Part shown: in pieces, positions 36,142-48,191 of the stretch
Layout: each line of letters starts with the position of its first letter
Numbering within the stretch: position 1 is the stretch's first letter
Source of the DNA: Albifimbria verrucaria
Lineage: Eukaryota > Ascomycota > Sordariomycetes > Hypocreales > Stachybotryaceae
Reading direction: 5' to 3'
Assembly (NCBI GenBank): GCA_020081605.1
Contig: JAHREC010000013.1
Location: 3,534,001-3,598,000 of the forward strand
Length of the DNA: 64,000 nucleotides
The notes under the pieces: generated by a model
Seen by the model: the letters and a program-made list of their open reading frames with translations, nothing else
The model's database searches: none
Told to the model about the DNA's origin: nothing
Program-made: the position numbers and the translations under genes

Positions 36142-38432
36142 AAGAAGGCAGCGGGCTTCAGACTTGGTGGTTTACGACGTTTATGTGTCTAAGCTCAAGC
36201 AGCAATTTTCTTGCGTAAAAGCATGTGATGGTGCATTTTGATACTCATATTAGACTATACCCAAGGATGACAGAAAGAGATAGCAGCGGCCTCGATAAAG
36301 GAGACGGTCAGGGACTTATACTTATAGACGTACAAAGGACCTGGTGGATAGAGTAGGTTTGTGGTTGGATTAATGGTCGAGTGTCGCCTGAGAATAGAAT
36401 AATGGACCTACCCGCCTAAGATTCGTGATACGTTTCATGTTTGGTTAGAGGTACGGAGATAAGACGGCTTGTTACGAACACCGATCAATGCTCGAGACTA
36501 CCAAGAGAAGCACCCGAGCCTTCGCCGTGGGCTTAGTAGAGATATTAGCCGGGCGAGCCAGGCATGTTCACCAAGTAGATCGCACGCCTCCAAACTGGTA
36601 ATTTGCCTTCAAAAGGACAGATCTCGAAGCTTTCTACTACATTTGTGCGGTGGGAACCGGCTTGAGACGTGCAAAGGACGGCGATACACTCTTAGAGCCG
36701 ACAGGGTCGCTTTCAAACACTGCCTTGGCAGATATGCAGCGACAGGGGAGATGAAGAGACGGTATGGCTCATGTAGGCAGGGGAAGGACCGCGGATTCGG
36801 CACGCTAACCAGACATGACTTTACTTTGAGAGGAAAGGAGAACATGGAGGAAATTACCTTGATAGCAAGCTAAATCTATACCTCAATCTCTGACGGCGAC
36901 CGCGTGGCCCTGGCTGTTTTCAGGAGCTTACAGCCCGTACCCATGATGGCCAACATTTCAGCTGAAGCATGGTGCATCATGTTCCAAACAGATAGGTAGG
37001 ACAAGACAAAAAATTGTGCTGCCTAAAGTGAGCAATGCGCGCTCCCTGCACCTCAAGCCTGGCGTGAAGGAATACACTGCATGGGCATATGGAATGAACC
37101 AAATACCCACCCTGCTGGGTCTTCCGTTGGGTCACCAAGCGAGCTACTGCAGACCAGATCTGACGCGAACCACAACCAGAAGGAGGTTGGAAGGAAACCC
37201 CGAGAGGTCAGACATGAGCAGGAGAAATGTAACAAATGCTTTACTGTTACTCTGTAGTGAGATTTGTAGTAGACATGCCACGATAAATGGTAGTCCACTT
37301 ATAGAAGATGCATGATGTGACTAGTGGGAGTGCTGCTTCGGTTCCCGAGAACGGAGCTACCACACCCATCATGTAGCGCCGACAGGGCTTCTTCCATCTA
37401 AGATGAATGAGTTACCGACATTTTCACAAACCGCGGACCCAAAGGGGCAGCACTTGCATGCGCCCTTTCTAGGGGCACAACCTGGTTCTTGGAGGCGGCC
37501 CACCGATGGGTCATTGCCCTTGTCTTTTCAAGGGAGGTCCATCGAGCCGGTCGACGGAAGTGGGACGAGAGACGGCTGTGGCTTTTGAGGGACCAGCGTT
37601 GGTTGTGGCCGATGTGTTAACGTTGGTTAGTTGCCCATGCTGCTGGAGGCGCACCATTGCGTTGGCAGCATGCGGGTAAGCTAGTGTGCCCTATAAGGAG
37701 AGTCCTGTGCGGTGCGGAGCATGATGCCGAGCGCAGGAGCTTTGTCGTAAGACAATGACGGAAGCAGCGCTTTCGACTCTGCGTCTTCATGAGAGAGATG
37801 ACGAAAGGGAGTGCGGTGAAGTACTAAGGCATGTTTAAGCTGGAGATGTAGGTAGTCAACTTTCAACTTCCATTTTGGTACGAGGGAACTGTCTTATAGC
37901 CCGTTATGGCATTACCACGTTGGAGACCTATCTGGAAAATGGTAGGTTTAGATATCCGTCTACCTTGGCGTGTAGGGGCCTGCCCAAGCGAGGCGACGTA
38001 CCAACCTACCTACGTCGAGCAGGCGCAAAGGTTGCTCCGTCCCGATGCCACGACTGCCTTGTGCTTTAACCGCTGGAGGCACTTGCCTGCTTGGTCCATC
38101 ACGGGAATTACCTAAAGAGCCCGACTGTCCATTCCTTTCTCCTGCTCTCTCCACCCCTTAGTCTAGGGATCGGCACTCCAGCTGCAGCGACAGTCCTGCA
38201 CGGTACCAAGGAGAAAGGATATCCAGGGTTTCTTCACACGGGGCAGAGGCCGTGGATCCCCGCCTTGGAGCATCAATGCACCAGCCCCCACCCCTGGCTC
38301 TTGGAAAAGACTTTTGAGCTTCCTTTGCCAAGCTTTGTTTGACCTGCTCTGGCTAAGGCATGCTGCGCTGGTCCCGGTGGCTTGCATACGGAGAGACCAG
38401 GAAATGATGCTGCGAAGATTCTTTCACCAGCT

Positions 38433-38457
38433 GCGGTGCGGTGCGGTGCGGTGCGGT
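38433..38457. repeat. (GCGGT)5 perfect pentanucleotide repeat
   Basis: Five exact tandem copies of GCGGT. Confidence 0.9.
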
Positions 38458-38832
38458 ACAGTAATGTATACCTGGGGTTCATGTGCTCGCTCCCGCCCTG
38501 ACGCTTTCTTCCGCAGAGAACAAACACACAAACGCGCAAACCCAATCCTTTGGGAGCCTTTGTCTTACACTTGACCAGCGGCTGCCCTATGCTTCTCTGC
38601 AGTTGCGGACGGCCAGACGGACGGGCCACTTTTTAGTCCAACTAGTCTAGCCAACCGACTAGACGGGACCTAGGCGACCTTGACACGAGCATTAATCTCG
38701 AATCCTAGCCCGTTCGCACGACTAGGGGTTTCCTGGCATCATATGGTTCAGCCACTTCTTACCTGGGCTGGCTCTCGTCGCGCCGTGCCCGGAAGCATAA
38801 TGCCCTTTTGTCCTCCATTACGCACACCCGAA

Positions 38833-38910
38833 CCAACACACATACACATCCGGATACACACACACACACGCACGCAATCTCACACACAACGTGCTTACAC
38901 ACACACCCAT
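38833..38910. repeat. CA-rich dinucleotide tract
   Basis: Interrupted (CA)n with embedded CG and CT; the longest pure stretch is about 14 bases. Confidence 0.75.
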
Positions 38911-39992
38911 GACCCAGCCAGCTGGGTGTCCCGCCCCGGCTCCGTTTTAGCTGAACCACCGCCCCGGGATTTGGGAGTATCAGCTCACAACCTGACAGCA
39001 GGAGAGTGCAGCATCTGTACTCTGCCAGATCCGGGCGAGACGTTGGGAATAGGAGACGACCACGGCCGCCGTGTTTGTACGGTTACGCCCATTGTATGTA
39101 GATGCGCCCGGTGGTGTATGTGCTTGGGGACAACAGCTCAGGTGCGTATATCGGCAGAGGGCTGCAGCTTTACACAGCGCCATCCATCCCTCCCCGTCAT
39201 CAACGTCCCAATGTCTCATTTTTCTTAATTCGCATCATACGTAGCATCCGCCCCGGGGCTGGCTCTGTCCCTCCCTCCCTTTTATTCCCATTTGAAGGCC
39301 CCTCCCCTTGCTCCCCTTTGAACCCCCTGATCCTTGCACACCTCTGAGTGGGACTGAGGTGCCGCTCGGGATGAGGGAAGAAGAGACAGCTGATCCCATC
39401 TTTGATATTTGCCAACCTGTCATGCCATCCAAAGCCCGTCCCAGCTATACGGCACCTGTGCTCTCCCACACAGTACGGCACACCTCGCCTCACCCTTTCG
39501 GATACTCCCGAGCTCCAGCTTCAACTAAGCATTTGTGACAGGAATACCAAATTCAGCTAGGGTTACCAAAGCCGAGGGCCACTTCCGGGCACCTGGATCG
39601 TCTGTGCTTGCATCACGTATCTTCGCAACTCTTGGACTAGTCTTGGGGATCCTAGTTCTCCGAACTTTTCTCACCTCTAAATAACTCCGCGCTTCCGAGC
39701 GTGACCTCTGGCCCTCCACACCATCGTTGCGCGCTCGCTATTCTTTCCATCACCTTTCTCCTTTGACTATTCTTCCTACCTTGATTATTTATTCCAGCTT
39801 GGTTCTCCTTTCAACTACAGACATCCTGGTGGCCAAGCCACAATCTGCATGAGGTAGACTAGGGTGGCACTTATTCCATCTCCCACAAACCTACATTGCT
39901 TCAAACTTCAGCAGATTAACCGTCACCTACCGGAGAACTTACGAGGATTGCTACGGCTGCTTTGTTTGACCACTTACACTGTCAGGCGCGTG

Positions 39993-41496
39993 ATGCTGGA
40001 CATGGCCGGACCACCGCCACTGCCGTTGCGGACTGGTCAGGATAGTGCTGTTACCACGCCGACAAGCCTCCAGAACTTTCAGTTCACCTTCAGTATCTCC
40101 AGGACAGACTCGGGGAACAGTAGTTTCATCGAACCAGACGTATGTTGATCGTCCGTGTTCACTCACGCCTCATCGAAAGTGTACTGACATCTATTCCGTG
40201 GGTTTCAGCCAGATCCTGATTACCTGTAAGCCTCTCCTGTTTATGTGATGGCAGGCCGCAGGCCTTCAGCCGAAGTTCCGTGAACAAAATCTGATTTTCT
40301 TCCCAAGCGACACCTCAGAATCTTTGACAGACAGCGTACAAAACTACCCCGAAGAGTTTGGGCGTACCTACCATGCATACCGAGCCGGCTGTAAGTAGCC
40401 ACAGCGCATGGTGGTGTTCAAGCCAACTGACAGCCACATAGCATATTTTCTTCCAAACGATAGTATGGAGCTTGAGCGGCTAATGTATCAGTCACAAGCC
40501 TTGCATAATCTGTTTGGCGAGAGGCTATTTTTCGCGCCTCTATCGAAGGCGAATCCTCCTCGAAATATTCTCGATATTGCCACTGGCACTGGAGATTGGG
40601 CTATCCAAATGGGAGATACCTTCTCGTCGTCTCAGATCATCGCCACAGATTTGTCGCCAGTACAACCTGCAGATGTGCCCCCTAACGTCAGCTTCTTTGT
40701 AGAAGACTCGTGAGTTCCCCTTTTGGTCTTGGTCAGCACATAAAGTAGATACGTTTTGTTGAAAGACAACGATGGGCTTGTACTGATCCTTTCATCTCAG
40801 TTCGGAACCCTGGCATTATTCTCAATCCTTCGATTATATACACACTCGCGTAACGACTGGTTGCTGGGCCGACTTCAAGACGCAGATTGCCGAGCAAGCT
40901 CTGTCCACTCTATCACCTGGTGGCTGGTTCGAGTCTCAAGAGTTTGACTGCCTCATGGCGTCTGACGATGGAACTCTTCTCCCAGATAGCGCAGTTGCCC
41001 GTTGGTGTCGCGACATGGTGGAAGGTGCCAGATTGCTGAACCGTGAGATGGTCATGGCAAATACAGTAAAACAGGCCTACGAAGAGGCTGGGTTCGTTGA
41101 CGTCCATGAGCGTGTTTTCAAAATGCCCATTAATGCCTGGCCCAAAGATGAGCGTCTTAAAGAGCTCGGCAGAATGTGGGAGCGCAACCTGTTGTCGGGT
41201 CTTAGTGGTTTCAGTGTCCTGTTGTTCAACAGGGCATTTGGCCGAACGCCGGCCGAGACAGAGGTACGAAAATGGATGGACATCCATTCATGTCTCAACC
41301 TTGTTTTCAAACAACGACTACGAGGTTGCTCCCCGTGACCGCCAGGCTAACAAAGTGCTTCTAGGTCATGCTAATGGATGTCCGCCGTGAGATATCGGAT
41401 CCACGTATCCACATTTACATGCCTGTCTACGTTGTATGGGGCAGAAAACCTTATCCTGGAGAGACGACACAATCAGCCCGGGTTTTCGAATCATGA
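39993..41496 (+). CDS. LaeA-like SAM-dependent methyltransferase, one frame break
   Basis: Exons 39993..40139, 40209..40225, 40270..40390, 40442..40709, 40801..41263 and 41365..41496; about 382 residues. It has a disordered Ser/Thr/Pro N-terminus, then GRTYHAYRAGSYFLPNDSMELERL, the entry to the LaeA-type methyltransferases. SAM motif I is LDIATGTGDWAIQMG, followed by IIATDLSPVQP, NVSFFVEDS, FDYIHTRV and LSPGGWFESQEFD. The C-terminal half (RMWERNLLSGLSGFSVLLFNRAFG, then VYVVWGRKPYP) is typical. LaeA-like proteins control secondary metabolism and development; the methyl acceptor is unknown and no biosynthetic cluster is seen beside this copy. The second exon is only 17 bases. The 40226..40269 junction needs one extra base to stay in frame, so that splice is the weakest part of the model. 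Confidence 0.85.
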
Positions 41497-43195
41497 TGTC
41501 GAAGAGCAATATGCAATTATTTGGAAGGCCACGACCACTTACCAAAGAATGCGCTTTGAAATAGTCGGGGCGTCAAGGCTCGAATGGAGTTGTTTGGATC
41601 TGTCGACGTCAACGACACCTGCTGGAGTTTATTCTTACTACCGATAACCGGATTAAGGAAAGTATTGTGAAAGGCGATTACGTGGTTGAGTTCATACAAG
41701 CTACTTGATTTGTGGTGTAACTTGAATCCTGAACACCATCGACATGCCGATATTCCGAAGAGCTCTCAACTAAGGGATTCAACAAGACATCTAATACCGG
41801 AAGGCCGCCTGGGAGTTGCGGAAGAGGGAATTGGCCTCTTGTACGAAACTGTATCCGACTACCAAAGCCCTTGTCAGGGCCAGCAAGCAGCTACCCCAGC
41901 CTTTGAGCTATACGATGTTGATCAGAAGACACAATGAATGGTACTGGAATCTCAATGTTGAGGAAAGGCCGTTTAGACTCTCTTTGGTCACATGCCCTCG
42001 AGATGTGTGAGATTCAGTCCTGTTTCTGCATGCTACTGTTTCATCGATTGGGGTACTTCTCGATTCTGAACATTGGATGGAGACGAAGCAACATGAATGA
42101 GTTTTCAACATCTGGACGAGTTGACATACATCGACTGTCAACTGCACGCAAAGCACGATTACAATTTGTGACGCGCTGGTGCATTATGATGTGGGTTTGA
42201 GAAGGGGTTCAGGCTACGAGAGGATCTTAAGTCACCGTGGGGTAGGAAAGGCGTGTTTCAGGGCTCTGACTGATGATGACTATGATGATTATGCATGGGA
42301 GTTGATCTGGTGATGGTTTAGGACGAAGAAAGCGTCCACAAGCAAACCTGACTGTGAACATGAGCATAGGGAGCGGAGCGAGTGTTGTTAGGAGACCACA
42401 GAATGAGCGTTGGTCTGCGTCATATGTTGTCAACGAGGAGTATTATCTTGTCATGTGACATATATAGTATGAATATCTTTTGCCATGGGCTGCAGACTCT
42501 TTCATAAATGACGACCTCGGCTATGATGGCCAAATCATACACTACAGTGAGAGGACGAAAGTTTCGCCTACCTCACAGCTTCTGTTAGCAAGAAGGGTCT
42601 TGTTAAAAAGAAGCCTTGAGAACCACCTATCATCTGCTTAGTTTATTAGCGTATTATTCTAAATTCCTCACGTTTTTAATCGTTTATTATGGGATATTCC
42701 CTTGATTATTCGTCAATATATCTACACTAGCTATGCGGAATTTTTGCTCTTCCACTGTAGTTTGGTGTATTGCTGACGGCTTCAAGGCAAAGTGCTGAGC
42801 ATGGCTGAGAAATATGTTGGAGACACAACAGTTACAGAAAGCAAGCTGGTAAATCATTGACCGGAATTAATTACATGAACATGTGAAGTGCCTTTTAGGT
42901 TATATGTTGTGCGAGGTCGTTGGTGACATGGACCGACCCACTTCAGCCTAGATGGTTTGGTTCGGTTGACGTTGACAGTGTGACAGCGACAATGACGTGG
43001 GGTATCTCACGTATGCTCTAGGACCCTTTAGCTTACTGTACGGCACGTCAACTACCACCTCACATCTTCCCCGCCTCTCCTTGCCGCTGCTTACTTGCTA
43101 CAGCAATAGCAACCCTCTGCTCGTCCACCCCGTCGTCGGCCGCCATCCTCACAGTCAATTGAGGCCGGGCAAGGCCTGCCTCCACCGCCTGTGTC
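41497..43195. promoter_or_regulatory. Intergenic region between LaeA-like gene and OMA1
   Basis: 1.7 kb; 42400-42750 is AT-rich. No gene is supported. Confidence 0.5.
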
Positions 43196-44437
43196 ATGCT
43201 CGCCCGTCCCAGTCGCCTCTGGCGGCCGACATGCCGCGCTGTCACGACCACCGCAGCGTCGCGAGGCACCACGTTCGCGTTTCTGGTCGGTCGCCAGCGC
43301 CAGTTCACCCATTGGCCACCTCGTCGCTCCGAGAACCCCTACGACCGCTTGCGAAATGCCCGGCCGCTGTTGTCCAACGCCGTCGCGGAGCGCTTCTCCC
43401 AAGCCGGTCGCGGACGCAACCCTCGCTACCTGGCCGTAGGGTCGGTGGTCGCGGCCATTGCCTTCTACCTGTACAACTCAGAGACGGTACCCGTGTCAGG
43501 CCGCCGGCGATTCAACTTCCTGTCGGACTCGTTTGTGGTGCGCACGCATCGCAAAGCCGCCGACGCCATCATCCAGCAGGTCCAGGCCGAGGGCGGGCGT
43601 TTCCTGTCGGACTGGGACCCCAGGACGCGCATGGTTAAGAGGGTCATGAAGCGGCTCATTCCGGTGAGCGGCATGGCAGACCTAGACTGGGAGATTTTCG
43701 TGATTGCGGACAACCGTAAGTGGACTCCCATGTGATGTCGAACCCGCCCGGTGAGCTGTATGCTAAAACTGAAAGCAGGGACTGCCAACGCTTTCGTGAT
43801 ACCGGGCGGCAAGGTGTTCGTCTACAGCGGCATCCTCAACATCTGCCGCAACGAAGACGCCCTGGCCGCTGTCCTGGGCCACGAGATCGCGCACAACACT
43901 GCCTCCCACACCGCCGAGCGGCTGTCAGCGGCGTGGGTGGGCAACCTGACGGCGGGCAGCCTGTTCTTCCTGGCGGGTGCTCTCCCGGGGCTGGCCCTGT
44001 TCGGACTGTGGAGTTTCGTGGGCGGATTCTACCTGCAGGACCTGCTTTTCTATCTGCCGATGGGGCGCAAGCAGGAGAGCGAGGCGGACTACATCGGGCT
44101 GATGATGATGGCGGAGGCGTGCTACGACCCGCGGCAGGCGGTGGGGTTCTGGCAGCGCATGGAGACGATGAAGAACCAGGTGGGAGTGGACGTACCAGAG
44201 ATGCTGAGCACACACCCTCGGTAAGTTGAGCTGTTGTTCTTCACGCTCGTTGATCACATACCGGGAAACAACACTGACGAATATGGCACGCTATAGAACG
44301 AGAATAGGATCATGAAGATTCAGGAGTGGTTGCCCAGGGCGTTGGAGAAGCGCGACGAGAGCGATTGCATGGGCACGTCGGCGTTTGCGGATAGATTCAG
44401 GACCGCGCTGAGGAGAGGAGTCATCATTTCGGCGTAG
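43196..44437 (+). CDS. OMA1: Mitochondrial inner-membrane metalloprotease Oma1, one frame break
   Basis: Exons 43196..43715, 43779..44220 and 44297..44437; 367 residues. An Arg-rich presequence (MLARPSRLWRPTCRAV) precedes a transmembrane helix (YLAVGSVVAAIAFYLYN). The M48 peptidase domain has zinc motif HEIAH in VLGHEIAHNTASH and the downstream ligand Glu in RKQESEADYIGL, with ANAFVIPGGKVFVYSG ahead of it. Oma1 cuts Opa1/Mgm1-type and other inner-membrane proteins during stress. The C-terminal NENRIMKIQEWLPRALE motif after the last intron requires one extra A at 44297-44298. The first 43 codons are markedly GC-rich compared with the flanking DNA. Confidence 0.93.
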
Positions 44438-45209
44438 GCGGTGCAGCAAATTCGTGTGTGTTATAGTGTCGAATTGTATGATATATATATGGCAGACGGG
44501 GACTGTGACTATATACTTGCACATAGAGATGGGAACAAAGGGTCGTCCACTCAGATGATATGGTTAGAATACATGTTACTCTCTTCTGGAAGATTGCATT
44601 GATTGATTTTGGGCATGATTTTGCTTTCTGCTTTCGGAATTTGGATATCGATTCGTTGTGAAAGGTGACAGTAATTATCTACCTCCTACCTAGGTGCCTA
44701 CCTACCTACCTCTAGTAGGTACTAAGGTATGTAAGCCAGTCAATGTATCTATTAGTGGGCTGGGAGACTTTACAGGACTGGAGAGCCTCTGCTCTGCCGT
44801 CTATCATGTGGCCCGAACAAGGTACTTGACCAGGTCTACCCTGTTTGGCAATTCCTAGGCATTGCCCTGATTGACCATGGGAGTTGCAAATTATCGAATG
44901 CTGATTGGACGAGGGCAGATTCGGCTGGCCCATCTCTGGGCGGTTTAGCGGCTCTTCCCCAGACTCTAACTTACTGTAGCAACGTGAGAGGTGGGAGGTG
45001 AGACAAAGATGTACCTTGGACTGTGCCGAGGTAAAATCAGGGTCGCTGCCTCTTGGCCCTCGGCGCATGACCTCGGATCCTTCCACTCGACTCTGACATC
45101 ACAACCAACCCAATTCTATCCTTTTACCAGTACCAGACCAGAGCCAACTTTACCACACGACAGCATCCGTCTTCTCTCCACCGACCGAGTCTTTGACCTA
45201 AACGCCGCA
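44438..45209. promoter_or_regulatory. Intergenic region upstream of cytochrome b5 gene
   Basis: 770 bases holding a dense cluster of CCTACCTAGGTGCCTACCT-type words at 44683-44733. No gene. Confidence 0.55.
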
Positions 45210-45564
45210 ATGTCCGAAAAGTACACCACCGCCGACGTGACCAAGCACAAGGACGATGCCAATGGCTACTGGATCATCGTCGAGGGCGACGTCTACGACG
45301 TCTCGAGTACGTGCTACATCCGCAACCGCCCGCACCCTTCCAATTCTCCGAATCATGGTTCCTCGACTCTTCCATGAATGCCCACCACTGACACATCGTC
45401 TTCTAGAGTTCCTCGAGGAGCATCCCGGCGGCGCCAAGATCCTCAAGCGCTTCGCCGGCAAGGACGCCACCAAGGCCTTCTGGAAGTACCACAACGAGCA
45501 CGTCCTGAAGAAGTACGGCGAGAAGCTCAAGATCGGCTCCGTCGCCGAGAGTGCTAAGCTGTGA
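45210..45564 (+). CDS. Minimal soluble cytochrome b5-domain protein
   Basis: Exons 45210..45306 and 45407..45564, 84 residues, frame intact. Haem ligand 1 is the His of EEHPGGAKIL, ligand 2 the His of WKYHNEHVLKKY; the b5 core YTTADVTKHKDDANGYWIIVEGDVYDVSKFL precedes them. The protein stops at VAESAKL with no C-terminal hydrophobic anchor, unlike microsomal b5, so it should be soluble. Electron partner unknown. The 100-base intron separates the core from HPGG. Confidence 0.92.
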
Positions 45565-46146
45565 GCGCGCTACCGTTGTGCCAGCGAGCCGCGCGCTCCT
45601 TCGGATGCCAGGCAAGGTAAACGCGATAGATTGGACTACCTCGAGCTGTGGAACCACGGGTGCGCCTGTTCCCAGTTGAAGCAACAGCGATTTTTTTTCC
45701 TCAGAGGAGCGACAAGGCGTCGTGCTATGGGAGTTGGATAGCATCATTTTTTTGGGACATTTGCATGGCGTGGAAGGGCGGACTTGGGATCGTGCTTCGC
45801 CGGCATCGGCATGGGGCCCGGATGCAATGTATGAAAGCTGCATTGCATCCGTTCCATGCATCTCCTTCCAGCGACGCGGTGCCGCCTGTATACCAATATC
45901 ATACCACTGGTCCGCCTACACCTGATCTCGTGATGAGGGGCCAATTCATGTCAGTAGAAGGACTAGACCCTTCCATTCTCTAGACGACAAGGAAATCTCT
46001 TTGTTAAACATAGAATACGTGTTCTCTTTTCTCCTACGGCGGATTCCCATGCTTAGAGATAGATTCCCACTCCTCTAGCTTGACTTGGTCAGTCCTCCGT
46101 TTGTTAGCCTCGCAAACTGTTGCCGCACATCGTGACTCGCTCCGCG

Positions 46147-46151
46147 ATTGG
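46147..46151 (-). promoter_or_regulatory. Inverted CCAAT box, overlapped by a GTGGGG word
   Basis: ATTGG at 46147-46151, 34 bases upstream of the TATA box. The next bases read GTGGGG, which fits the CreA carbon-catabolite consensus SYGGRG. Binding by either factor is inferred from the words only. Confidence 0.4.
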
Positions 46152-46180
46152 TGGGGGCGCTGTTACGTGCTCAACATGTG

Positions 46181-46186
46181 TATAAA
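46181..46186 (+). promoter_or_regulatory. TATA box of the PLP decarboxylase gene
   Basis: TATAAA inside GTGTATAAAAGTG, 97 bases upstream of the start codon, a normal spacing for a TATA-driven fungal gene. Confidence 0.6.
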
Positions 46187-46282
46187 AGTGTGCCAGGCGG
46201 CTTCACCGATATTTTTATTCTGACAGGTTAAACTATTCAGTGTTTGTTCCTCTATAGAAAAGAACAATTGTAGCTGCTCACA

Positions 46283-47935
46283 ATGAGTGACATCTTGGAT
46301 ATTGACGCCCAGCGGACTCGCCTCGCCAGGCGAACCACTCATGATGGTGTCCAGCACAAGACGCTCCCCACAGGGGCTGCTCTTCAGCATGCAGAAGCCT
46401 CACTCCCTGATCCCAAGGCTGCTTCATATCTCAAGGGACATTCTGCGGAGGAGACGGCGCGGCACATCGTCAAGGATATTGTCCCTGCCCTCAGCGGCCA
46501 GGCCCTCTCGGCGAACTACTACGGCTTCGTCACTGGCGGCGTTCTTCCCATCGCTGAGTGGGCGGACAATGTCGTCTCTCGCCTGGATCAGAACGTTCAG
46601 GTTCATCTGCCAGCGCAGACTATCTCTACAACCGTTGAGGATGCCACCCTGCGGATGCTCGTCGACCTGCTGGACCTGGGCGACGGCTGGAACGGCCGCA
46701 CTTTCACTACGGGCGCCACCGCGAGCAACGTGCTCGGCCTGGCGTGCGGCCGTGAACACATCGTGACGAAGAAGCTCAACGGCGCTTCCGTCGGCGAGCT
46801 GGGGCTGCTCCGGGCCTGCGCCGAGGCGGGCGTCTCCGACATCCGGGTCCTGACGAGCGCAGGGCACAGCTCCCTGTCCAAGGCTGCCAGCGTCGTTGGT
46901 CTTGGCCGTAGCGCTGTACAGGAGCTCCGGCTAAGCGAGGAAGAGCCGTGGAGGCTAGACGTGGATGCTGTCGAGCGCGAGCTGCAGCGGCCAGGCACGG
47001 CGAGCATCATTGCCGTTAGCGCCGGCGAGGTTAACACGGGCCGGTACGCGCTCAACACCATTGACGAGTGGAGAAGGCTGAGGGAGCTGGCGGATCGGTA
47101 CGGCGCCTGGATCCATGTAGATGGCGGTACGTATGCCCTCTTTCGTGATGCGAGAGGTAGGCTGACGGCTCTGATCTTATAGCATTTGGGATATTCGCCC
47201 GCGTCTTGGATGACAAGGACGAGTACAAGTTGCTTCGCAGCACACTCGAGGGCATCACTCTGGCGGACAGCATCACGGTGGATGGGCACAAACTTCTTAA
47301 CTTGGTAAGTGGTATATTCATTTCATGGGACACTTGATCCATGATTTCCCGAGAGAATCGTAGAGGCTGGCTTAACTAACTTCGAACCTTTTCCTTGCAC
47401 CCAGCCATATGATAGCGGCGTCTTCTTCACCCGTTCCGCCGCCACTCTGCAATCCAACTTTACCAACCCCAACGCCGCATACCTCTCCGGAACCGCGAGC
47501 AGCATTCCCTCGCCATTAAACATCGGCCTTGAAAACTCCCGCCGATTCCGCGCCCTGCCAGCGTACGCCGTCCTCCACAGCGAGGGCCGCTCCGGGTTCC
47601 AGGCCTTGTTCTCCAACATGACCCAGCTGTCGCGCCGGATCGCTGCGTTTCTGCGTGACTCCGAGCACTACGAGCTGTTGCCGGACGAGGGTTTGGGGCT
47701 GGAGAGCATCTTCATGATTGTGCTGTTCAGGGCCAAGAGCAGTGCGCTGAACAAGGACTTGGTGCAGAAGATTAACGATACGAGGGTGCTTTATGTAAGC
47801 GGCACGCGGTGGAAGGGAGAGCCGGCAGTGCGTATCGCCGTGTCCACCTGGCAAGTTGATGTAGAGAGAGATTTTGAGCTGGTGTCGTCCGTCTTGTCAG
47901 ACATTGGTAAGGGCGTCGCTGTCGGAGCAGCATAA
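46283..47935 (+). CDS. PLP-dependent group II (aromatic amino acid/tyrosine-type) decarboxylase
   Basis: Exons 46283..47126, 47183..47304 and 47405..47935; 498 residues, frame intact throughout. The fold-type I decarboxylase is recognisable: GFVTGGVLP near the N-terminus, TTGATASNVLGLACGRE (cofactor phosphate loop), AGHSSLSKAA (substrate and stacking His), HVDGGAFGIFAR (Asp that binds the pyridine nitrogen, completed across intron 1) and SITVDGHKLLN with the Schiff-base lysine in DGHK. These enzymes decarboxylate aromatic L-amino acids or act as related aldehyde synthases; the exact substrate is not readable. The TATA and CCAAT-box promoter makes regulated expression likely. This and the cytochrome b5 gene are the cleanest multi-exon genes in the window. 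Confidence 0.9.
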
Positions 47936-48191
47936 TAACGAGGTCTGAGGCTTGTCCAATAGTTGTGATTTCCCTCATGATGTTGTGGGCTCGGTGCCAC
48001 GCTTGGTAGACCTGTGTAACAGCTCGTGGTCTCTAAAGTCCAGAAACGACCGTCCTAAGCATTGACAGGCGAAGTGATGTCCCAAATACCAGCCAAACCC
48101 TCCGCTTCCCTTGGCTCGCTGTCACCCGACGTCCCCAACACGACCCGCGTCTTGGTCCGGTTGGCAGCACACGCTCCCCAGCCAGGCTCGT

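Larger units (their letters stand above)
36142..39992. promoter_or_regulatory. 3.9 kb gene-poor region upstream of the LaeA-like gene
   Basis: No gene is supported. The last 450 bases (39541-39992) are strongly pyrimidine-rich, typical of a fungal transcription start and 5' leader. A pentanucleotide repeat, a CA-rich tract and C-runs (39269-39288) lie here. Confidence 0.5.
45565..46282. promoter_or_regulatory. Intergenic region and promoter of the PLP decarboxylase gene
   Basis: 720 bases, no gene. The 3' end carries a clear TATA box and an inverted CCAAT box (separate entries). Confidence 0.65.

Noticed and set aside
36469..36873. 134-codon + strand frame downstream of kinesin
   Set aside because: Basic, compositionally random sequence with no family resemblance, lying in the 3' flank.
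38433..38910. CRISPR-like or telomeric repeat
   Set aside because: The tandem units are five-base and CA microsatellites without spacers or telomere TTAGGG.
39864..40148. N-terminal extension of the LaeA-like protein
   Set aside because: That frame begins with GTG, not ATG; the first true in-frame ATG is 39993.
45000..48000. Secondary-metabolite cluster including the decarboxylase, b5 and methyltransferase
   Set aside because: The neighbours (OMA1, DUF2462, SCYL) are housekeeping, spacing is wide and no PKS, NRPS or P450 is present.
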